Both the position numbers and the translations under genes were made by a program. From positions 1-58,872 of the forward strand of contig JAVBPZ010000005.1 of assembly GCA_031549285.1 (NCBI GenBank): a stretch of 58,872 nt of DNA, read 5' to 3'. The notes below the pieces were generated by a model. That model was not told the DNA's origin, searched no databases, and worked only from the letters and a program-made list of their open reading frames with translations. Positions within the stretch are counted from its first letter, which is position 1, and every line of letters begins with the position of its first letter. The DNA is from JAAYCI01 sp031549285 (lineage in GTDB: Bacteria > Bacillota > Clostridia > Oscillospirales > Ruminococcaceae). This document shows, piece after piece, positions 52,856 through 58,872 of the stretch.

Positions 52856-55800
52856 ATGGCAAGAACAAAAAAGACGATGGACGGCAACACCGCTGCGGCA
52901 CACGCCAGCTATGCGTTTACCGAGGTGGCGGCGATTTACCCCATCACCCCATCTTCCCCCATGGCGGAGGTTACCGACAGCTGGTCTGCCAGCGGCCTGA
53001 AAAACATGTTTGGCGATACCGTGAGCGTGATTGAGCTGCAGAGTGAAGGCGGCGCGGCGGGCGCGGTGCACGGCAGCCTGAACGCCGGCGCATTGACCAC
53101 CACCTATACCGCCAGCCAGGGCCTGCTGCTGATGATTCCGAACATGTACAAGATGGCGGGCGAATTGCTGCCGAGCGTTATCAACGTGACGGCGCGGACG
53201 GTTGCGTCGCACGCGCTGTCCATTTTTGGCGATCATTCCGATATTTATGCCTGCCGCCAGACCGGGTACGCCATGCTGGCGGAAAGCAACCCGCAGGAGG
53301 TTATGGACCTGACGCCGGTGGCGCACCTGGCCGCGCTGAAAAGCCGGGTGCCGTTCGTGAACTTCTTTGACGGGTTCCGCACCAGCCACGAGATTCAGAA
53401 GATAGAAGTATGGGACTATGACGAGCTGGCGGGCATGATGGACGCAGACGCCCTGGCGGCGTTCCGTGCGCGGGCGCTGAACCCGGAGCATCCCACCATG
53501 CGCGGCAGCCACCAGAACCCGGATATCTTCTTCCAGAACCGCGAGGCGGCAAACAAGTATTACGAGGCTGTTCCCGGAATTGTGGAAGAGTATATGGCCG
53601 AGGTGAACAAGCGCCTGGGGACCGATTATGGCCTGTTCAACTACTATGGCGCGCCGGATGCCGAGCGCGTGATTGTTGCGATGGGGTCTATCTGCGACGT
53701 GGCCGAAGAGGTGATTGATTACCTGATGGCGGCGGGCGAAAAGGTGGGCATTGTGAAGGTACGGCTGTACCGGCCGTTCTGTGCCGACCGGTTGCTGGCG
53801 GCGCTGCCGAAGAGCGTGAAAAAGATTGCGGTGCTGGACCGTACCAAAGAGCCGGGCGCCCTGGGCGAGCCGCTGTACATGGACGTGCTGACCGCGCTGA
53901 TGGGCAAAACCGACGCGAAGATTGTGGGCGGACGGTATGGTTTGTCCTCGAAGGACACCCCGCCGAAGAGCGTGTTTGCGGTGTTTGAGAACCTGGAAGC
54001 GGCCGAGCCGAAGAACGGCTTTACCGTGGGCATTGTGGACGACGTGACAGAATTGTCCCTGCCGGAGCGCATGGACTGTGCCGACACCACCCCTGCCGGG
54101 ACCATCAGCTGCAAGTTCTGGGGTCTGGGCGGTGACGGTACGGTGGGCGCCAACAAAAACTCTATCAAGATTATCGGCGACCACACCGACAAGTATGTGC
54201 AGGCGTACTTCCAGTACGACTCTAAAAAGACCGGCGGTGTGACGGTGTCGCACCTGCGGTTTGGCGACAAGCCTATTAAGGCGCCGTACTATGTGAAGAA
54301 GGCCGACTTTGTGGCGTGCCACAACCCGTCGTATGTTATCAAGGGTTTCAAGATGGTGCAGGACGTGAAGCCGGGCGGCAAGTTCCTGATAAACGCGCAG
54401 TGGACCCCGGCGGAGCTGAACGAGCATTTGACGGCGGAAAGCAAGCGGTATATCGCGGAAAACAACATTGACGTGTACCTGGTGAACGCCATCGACAAAG
54501 CGCGCGAGATTGGTATGGGCAAACGCACCAATACCATTTTGCAGAGCGCGTTCTTCAAGCTGGCGAACGTGATTCCGATAGACGAGGCCGTGAAGTATAT
54601 GAAGGATGCCGCGTACAAGAGCTATTCGTCTAAGGGCGAGGCGATTGTGAACGCGAACTATGCCGCGATAGATGCCGGTGTGGACGCCATTGTGAAGGTG
54701 GACGTGCCGGCGGACTGGAAAAATGCCACCGATACCGCCGAGGCGGCAGCCAAAGCGGGCGGCAAGCTGGGCAAGATGGTGAAGAACATCATGGAGCCGG
54801 TGAACCTGAACGACGGCGACGAGATTCCGGTATCCGCGTTTGTGGACCATGCGGACGGTACCTTTGAGCAGGGCGCGTCTGCGTATGAAAAGCGTGGTGT
54901 GGCGGTGGATGTGCCGGAATGGCAGAACGACAAGTGCATTCAGTGCAACCAGTGCGCGTATGTGTGCCCGCACGCGACCATTCGGCCGTTTGCGCTGGAT
55001 GAGGCGGATTTGGCGAAGGCGCCGAAGAATATTCGCACCGCGCAGATGAAGGGCAACGGCGTGGACCAGTACCAGTTCCTGCAGGCGGTGAGCCCGGAGG
55101 ATTGCATGGGCTGCGGCGTGTGCGCCATGGTGTGCCCCGCGCCGGGCAAGGCGCTGGTGATGAAGAGCCAGGAGAGCCAGTGTGCCGAGCAGGACGTGTT
55201 TGATTATTGTGTGGCGAATGTGGCAAAAAAACCCGGCATGATGACCGAGACCAGCGTGAAGGGCAGCCAGTTCAACCAGCCGCTGCTGGAGTTCTCCGGT
55301 TCCTGCGCCGGGTGTGCCGAGACCGCGTATGCCCGCCTGGTGACCCAGCTGTTTGGCGAAAGAATGTATATTTCGAACGCGACCGGCTGTTCCTCCATCT
55401 GGGGCGGGCCGGCGGCCACCAGCCCGTATACCGTGAGCAAAAAGAGCGGGTTTGGCCCGGCATGGGCGAACAGTTTGTTTGAGGACAACGCCGAGAATGG
55501 GTATGGTATGTACCTGGGCCAGAAGGCCATTCGTGCGCGGCTGAAACGCCTGACGGAAGCCTTGGTGAAGGAAGAATGGGTGGACGAAGCGCTGAAAGCG
55601 GCCGCGGAAAAGTGGCTGGAAACCTATGACGACGGTAAGGCCAACACCGAGGCGGCGGACGCGTATGTGAAGGCGCTGGAGGACGGCGTGCTGTGTGTGG
55701 ACGAGGCGATTGCGCATCTGGAAAGCACCCCTGCGGAGGGTAACCCCGGCCATGGCGAGTTTTTGGCACACATGAAAGAGCTGAAGGGCGCGGGCAAGGA

Positions 55801-56539
55801 CAAGTGCGACTGCGCGGCGTGCAGCATTGCGAAACAGATATTGGCCGAAAAGAACTACCTGTCCAAAAAGAGCGTGTGGATATTTGGCGGCGACGGCTGG
55901 GCGTATGACATTGGGTACGGCGGGCTGGACCACGTGCTGGCGAGCGGCGAAGACGTGAACGTGTTTGTGTTTGATACCGAGGTGTACTCCAACACCGGCG
56001 GCCAGGCGTCCAAGTCCAGCCAGATTGGCCAGGTGGCGCAGTTTGCCGCGGCGGGCAAGAACATTGGCAAAAAGAGCCTGGCGGAAATGGCGATGGCGTA
56101 CGGGTATGTGTATGTGGCGCAGATTGCCATGGGCGCCGACCAGAACCAGACCATCAAGGCGATTGTGGAGGCGGAGAGCTACCCGGGCCCGTCGCTGATT
56201 ATTGGCTACAGCCCGTGCGAGATGCATGGCATTAAGGGCGGCATGGTGAACTGCCAGGCTGAAATGAAAAAGGCCGTGGCGGCCGGGTACTGGAACAACT
56301 TCCGGTTTGACCCGCGCAAAAAGACCGAGGGGAAAAACCCGTTCACGCTGGACTCGAAAGAGCCGACCGGGGATTACCTGGAGTTTATCAGCGGCGAGAC
56401 GCGGTACAGCCGCCTGAAGCTGACCTTCCCGGAGCGGGCGAATGTGCTGTTTGAGGAAGCGGTGGATTTGAGCAAGGATCGCTATGCGTACCTGCAGCGG
56501 CTGACCAAGCTGTATGAGCCGGAAGAAACGCAGGGATAA
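52856..56539 (+). CDS. nifJ: Pyruvate:ferredoxin (flavodoxin) oxidoreductase
   Basis: A homodimeric TPP and iron-sulfur enzyme of 1227 residues converting pyruvate and CoA to acetyl-CoA, CO2 and reduced ferredoxin, central to anaerobic fermentation. In order: domain I with AIYPITPSSPMAE, the ketoacid oxidoreductase gamma region, two ferredoxin-type motifs (CIQCNQCAYVCP from Cys694, CMGCGVCAMVCP), further cluster Cys in GSCAGCAETAY, and the TPP-binding GDGWAYDIGYGGLDH (about 1010) with YSNTGGQASKS. ATG at 52856 lies 8 bases after TGGAGG; earlier in-frame ATGs are too close or lack a site. Confidence 0.97.
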   Translation: MARTKKTMDGNTAAAHASYAFTEVAAIYPITPSSPMAEVTDSWSASGLKNMFGDTVSVIELQSEGGAAGAVHGSLNAGALTTTYTASQGLLLMIPNMYKMAGELLPSVINVTARTVASHALSIFGDHSDIYACRQTGYAMLAESNPQEVMDLTPVAHLAALKSRVPFVNFFDGFRTSHEIQKIEVWDYDELAGMMDADALAAFRARALNPEHPTMRGSHQNPDIFFQNREAANKYYEAVPGIVEEYMAEVNKRLGTDYGLFNYYGAPDAERVIVAMGSICDVAEEVIDYLMAAGEKVGIVKVRLYRPFCADRLLAALPKSVKKIAVLDRTKEPGALGEPLYMDVLTALMGKTDAKIVGGRYGLSSKDTPPKSVFAVFENLEAAEPKNGFTVGIVDDVTELSLPERMDCADTTPAGTISCKFWGLGGDGTVGANKNSIKIIGDHTDKYVQAYFQYDSKKTGGVTVSHLRFGDKPIKAPYYVKKADFVACHNPSYVIKGFKMVQDVKPGGKFLINAQWTPAELNEHLTAESKRYIAENNIDVYLVNAIDKAREIGMGKRTNTILQSAFFKLANVIPIDEAVKYMKDAAYKSYSSKGEAIVNANYAAIDAGVDAIVKVDVPADWKNATDTAEAAAKAGGKLGKMVKNIMEPVNLNDGDEIPVSAFVDHADGTFEQGASAYEKRGVAVDVPEWQNDKCIQCNQCAYVCPHATIRPFALDEADLAKAPKNIRTAQMKGNGVDQYQFLQAVSPEDCMGCGVCAMVCPAPGKALVMKSQESQCAEQDVFDYCVANVAKKPGMMTETSVKGSQFNQPLLEFSGSCAGCAETAYARLVTQLFGERMYISNATGCSSIWGGPAATSPYTVSKKSGFGPAWANSLFEDNAENGYGMYLGQKAIRARLKRLTEALVKEEWVDEALKAAAEKWLETYDDGKANTEAADAYVKALEDGVLCVDEAIAHLESTPAEGNPGHGEFLAHMKELKGAGKDKCDCAACSIAKQILAEKNYLSKKSVWIFGGDGWAYDIGYGGLDHVLASGEDVNVFVFDTEVYSNTGGQASKSSQIGQVAQFAAAGKNIGKKSLAEMAMAYGYVYVAQIAMGADQNQTIKAIVEAESYPGPSLIIGYSPCEMHGIKGGMVNCQAEMKKAVAAGYWNNFRFDPRKKTEGKNPFTLDSKEPTGDYLEFISGETRYSRLKLTFPERANVLFEEAVDLSKDRYAYLQRLTKLYEPEETQG

Positions 56540-56587
56540 GGGTTTGCCATACAAGTGGTGTAGGAAAGACAAATGAATAAGAGAAAC

Positions 56588-56627
56588 AGGACCATCCACA
56601 GGGGGTTGTGGGTGGTCTTGTTTTTTG
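56588..56627 (+). terminator. Terminator of the PFOR gene
   Basis: AGGACCATCCACA pairs with TTGTGGGTGGTCTT, then TTTTTT. Confidence 0.8.
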
Positions 56628-56715
56628 GTATTTTTTACTGGAAGAGCGTGACAAGGGCGAAGGACGGGAGCTTGCGGGGGTGAAGTTTGGGGGAGGAAGG
56701 TGACTGGGGAATGGC

Positions 56716-56801
56716 GGCCGCAGGCCCCGCGCGCAGCGCGGCACGGCGGGGGTTTTCCCGCCGTGGGCCCGTACGCGCAGCGTACGGGGCGGCCTGCGGC
56801 C
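56716..56801. repeat. GC-rich mosaic palindrome element, copy 2
   Basis: Bounded by GGCCGCAGGCC (56716-56726) and GGCCTGCGGCC (56791-56801), as in copy 1. Inside are CCGCGC-gca-GCGCGG, ACGGCGGG/CCCGCCGT and CCGTACGC-gca-GCGTACGG. The rest of the gap (56540-57094) shows no gene. Confidence 0.85.
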
Positions 56802-57094
56802 GGGTGGGGCGTAGAAGTGGCTGGCGGGGGACGGGCCGAAACCCGACGGGAGCCGGGAGGGGAATTTGCATGGCAGTGTCCCGCAGACAGGGCTTTTGCC
56901 GCGGGCATGCGTGGTGTAACCCGGCCATGCAAGCACACAGGGGGTAGCAGAATAGATTTTGCGCTGTACGCTTCCGCGAAATCGTGCTAAAATATAACAA
57001 AGCGTATGGAGTTCGATCCCCTGCCTTGCCCTGAAAAGAAAAGCATAAAAGAACGCCCGGCCGGAGGGACCACCAACGGAAGAGGAGAAAAGAT

Positions 57095-57622
57095 TTGGAT
57101 ATTGTTTTTAAAAACAAAACCCTGATGGACAAGCATACCTGCCGGGAGTTTCAGGCATTGACCTGGAGCAAAAACGCGGGGATTTTTCGCTGGGTGCTGC
57201 TGGGGATCGGGGGCATTTCGATTTTGTATGGGGTGTTACAGCTGGTTTTCGAGGGGCCGGCGGCCATCGGTTATGCTATTGGGTTTTTCCTGATGGGGTG
57301 CGCAGCGGTATTCCTGGGCCAGTGGGGATATTTGTTTAAAGTGGGGCAATATACCAAACGCCAGCAAAAGCTGTGGGGCGGCCCCACGCTGGAAAAAGAA
57401 GTGGATTTTTGTGACGATGTGTTTGTGCAGCAAAGCAAGCTGGGCAAACTGCGCTTTGCGTACCATGACGTGACCGGTCTGCGGGAGGGAAAAACCACGG
57501 TGGTTATTTTGATAGGGCGAGGGGCCATGCTGGTGAAAAAAGATGGATTTGCTGATGGTACTGGAGAAGAATTTAAAACGTTTATGCGCGGAAAAATAAA
57601 AAACAAAAAACGAAAGAAATGA
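57095..57622 (+). CDS. YcxB-like membrane protein
   Basis: A protein of 175 residues. Two helices lie at about 30-52 and 58-78, followed by a soluble domain with the YcxB-like pattern (FCDDVFVQQSKLGKLRFAYHDVTGL, then MLVKKDGFADG) and a Lys-rich C-terminus. The start is TTG at 57095, 8 bases after AGGAG; no ATG fits. Function unknown. Confidence 0.7.
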   Translation: MDIVFKNKTLMDKHTCREFQALTWSKNAGIFRWVLLGIGGISILYGVLQLVFEGPAAIGYAIGFFLMGCAAVFLGQWGYLFKVGQYTKRQQKLWGGPTLEKEVDFCDDVFVQQSKLGKLRFAYHDVTGLREGKTTVVILIGRGAMLVKKDGFADGTGEEFKTFMRGKIKNKKRKK

Positions 57623-57752
57623 TGCGATAAATAGGGATTAAATCGTGGTTTAATTCGCCAGAGTGGGACAAATGTATTGTCAACAGGGGTGGCGGAGGCT
57701 ACAATAAAAAATAGCAGGCGGGCTTTAACGAAGGGAAAGGGGCAGGCAAAAC

Positions 57753-58820
57753 ATGCAGATACGCGTACAAAGAAACGAAAACCCGAAAACAAAACCCGAT
57801 GAGAATCATCTGGGGTTTGGGGTGCACTATACCGACCATATGTTTGTGATGCCGTATGATGAGGGACAAGGCTGGCACGACCCGGAGATTAAACCGTATG
57901 AGCCGTTTTGCCTGGACCCGGCGTCGCTGGTGTTTCATTATGCGCAGGAGTGTTTTGAGGGGCTGAAAGCGTACCGTACGCCAGAGGGCAGGGTGCAGCT
58001 GTTTCGGCCGGACAAAAATGCCGCGCGTATGGCGGCGACCCACCGCCGGCTGTGTATTCCCGAAGTACCGCAGGATGTGTTTGTAGAGGCGGTGAAGGCG
58101 CTGGTTTCATTGGACAAGGACTGGGTGCCGCATGCGCCAAATACCAGTTTGTATATCCGGCCATGCACCATCGCGGTGGAGCCATACCTGGGGGTGAAGC
58201 CCAGCAGCCAGTATATTTTCTTTATCATTTGTTCGCCGTCCGGGCCGTATTATGAGGCGGGGCTGGACCCGGTGAAGATTTATGTAGAAGATGAACTGAC
58301 CCGTGCCGCGCCCGGCGGAACCGGCGCGATAAAATGCGGCGGGAACTATGCCGCCAGCCTGGCCGCGCAGAAAAAGGCGGAAGAACTGGGGTATGCGCAG
58401 GTGTTGTGGCTGGATGGCGTGGAGCGCCGGTTTGTGGAAGAAGTGGGCAGCATGAACTGCTTTTTTAAGGTAGGGGACGAGGTGCTGACCGCACCGCTTT
58501 CCGGGGGAACCGTGCTGCCGGGCATTACCCGCATGAGCTGTATAGAGCTGCTGCGCGAATGGGGGTACCCGGTGCGGGAAGCACATATCGCGATAGAGGA
58601 TTTGCTGGCGGAGGCGAAGATGGGCCGGCTGGAAGAGGTGTTTGGCACCGGGACCGCGGCGGTGATTACCCCGGTGGGGCAGTTGCGGTATAAAGAGGAA
58701 ACGGTGTTTATTAATGAGGGGAAAACAGGTGAGGTGACCGGGCGGCTGTATGATACGCTGACCGGGATACAGTGGGGACGCATTCCCGATACGCATGGCT
58801 GGACGGCGGCGGTGGAGTGA
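57753..58820 (+). CDS. ilvE: Branched-chain amino acid aminotransferase
   Basis: A class IV PLP aminotransferase of 355 residues for the last step of Val, Leu and Ile synthesis. Features are GVHYTDHMFVMPY, YAQECFEGLKAYR, LYIRPCTIAVEP, and the PLP Lys in TGAIKCGGNYAAS, followed by EEVGSMNCFF and GTAAVITPVG. Length is typical for the longer (BCAT2-type) group. ATG follows a G/A-rich stretch with AGG about 6 bases upstream. Its terminator is beyond the window. Confidence 0.95.
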   Translation: MQIRVQRNENPKTKPDENHLGFGVHYTDHMFVMPYDEGQGWHDPEIKPYEPFCLDPASLVFHYAQECFEGLKAYRTPEGRVQLFRPDKNAARMAATHRRLCIPEVPQDVFVEAVKALVSLDKDWVPHAPNTSLYIRPCTIAVEPYLGVKPSSQYIFFIICSPSGPYYEAGLDPVKIYVEDELTRAAPGGTGAIKCGGNYAASLAAQKKAEELGYAQVLWLDGVERRFVEEVGSMNCFFKVGDEVLTAPLSGGTVLPGITRMSCIELLREWGYPVREAHIAIEDLLAEAKMGRLEEVFGTGTAAVITPVGQLRYKEETVFINEGKTGEVTGRLYDTLTGIQWGRIPDTHGWTAAVE

Positions 58821-58872
58821 AGAACGTGTGACTTTTTAATGTGTAGAACCCCCGGCCGGCGGCAACACATGG

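Noticed and set aside
52829..56938. Stop-free 1369-codon frame antisense to nifJ
   Set aside because: It lies entirely opposite a fully conserved enzyme, is low in recognisable sequence, and arises from G+C-rich third positions on the real coding strand.

Overview
The window is the replication-origin region of a moderately GC-rich, anaerobic Gram-positive bacterium, most likely a Clostridia member of the Oscillospiraceae/Ruminococcaceae type. Three things point there: the Firmicutes-style block rpmH-rnpA-yidD-yidC-jag-mnmE-mnmG-rsmG-parA-parB (leftward) facing dnaA-dnaN-rlbA-recF-remB-gyrB-gyrA (rightward), AGGAGG-type ribosome binding sites, and a pyruvate:ferredoxin oxidoreductase. The genus assignment is inference. 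The origin is placed between dnaA and dnaN (about 37.85-38.13 kb), where DnaA-box-like 9-mers precede a run of TAC/TAG/TAA triplets resembling a DnaA-trio. Two identical 18-bp palindromes of parS type flank the stretch between parA and rsmG.

Layout. 0-0.5 kb: 120-bp repeats built from a terminator hairpin and tRNA 3' ends, then tRNA-Arg(CCG). 0.6-6.7 kb: an AI-2E-family exporter, a DUF1015 gene downstream of an RnfD-RnfE-RnfA-like membrane trio, and rpe. 6.8-11.5 kb: a two-component system, ychF and mtnN. 11.5-21.1 kb: a solute-binding lipoprotein, trmB, a helix-turn-helix protein with a Pro/Ala-rich linker, a Y-family polymerase, a zinc-ribbon protein, a CmpB-like membrane protein and a phosphoglycolate-phosphatase-like HAD protein, with two candidate structured RNAs. 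21.3-36.2 kb: tRNA-Glu, tRNA-Met, serS, parB, parA, rsmG, mnmG, mnmE, jag, yidC, yidD, rnpA and rpmH, all leftward. 36.5-46 kb: the rightward dnaA to gyrA block. 46-51.6 kb: small membrane proteins including a DUF2975/YozG-type pair. 51.7-58.8 kb: a NUDIX hydrolase, PFOR, a YcxB-like protein and ilvE.

The core genes work together in replication initiation (dnaA, dnaN), recombination repair (recF), supercoiling (gyrB, gyrA), origin segregation (parA, parB, parS), tRNA wobble modification (mnmE, mnmG), 16S rRNA methylation (rsmG), RNase P (rnpA) and membrane protein insertion (yidC, yidD). Nearly all of them are transcribed away from the origin.

The least ordinary items are: (1) an Rnf-like D-E-A trio that has lost three of the four membrane Fe-S cysteines and the usual flavinylation motif, with no RnfB/C/G nearby; (2) an 11-unit, about 62-bp repeat array with a three-unit higher-order period between mnmE and jag; (3) two GC-rich mosaic palindrome elements bounded by the same 11-bp inverted repeats; (4) a recurrent A/T-rich motif concentrated on the right side of the origin; and (5) an unidentified RNA-like fold downstream of the cmpB-like gene.
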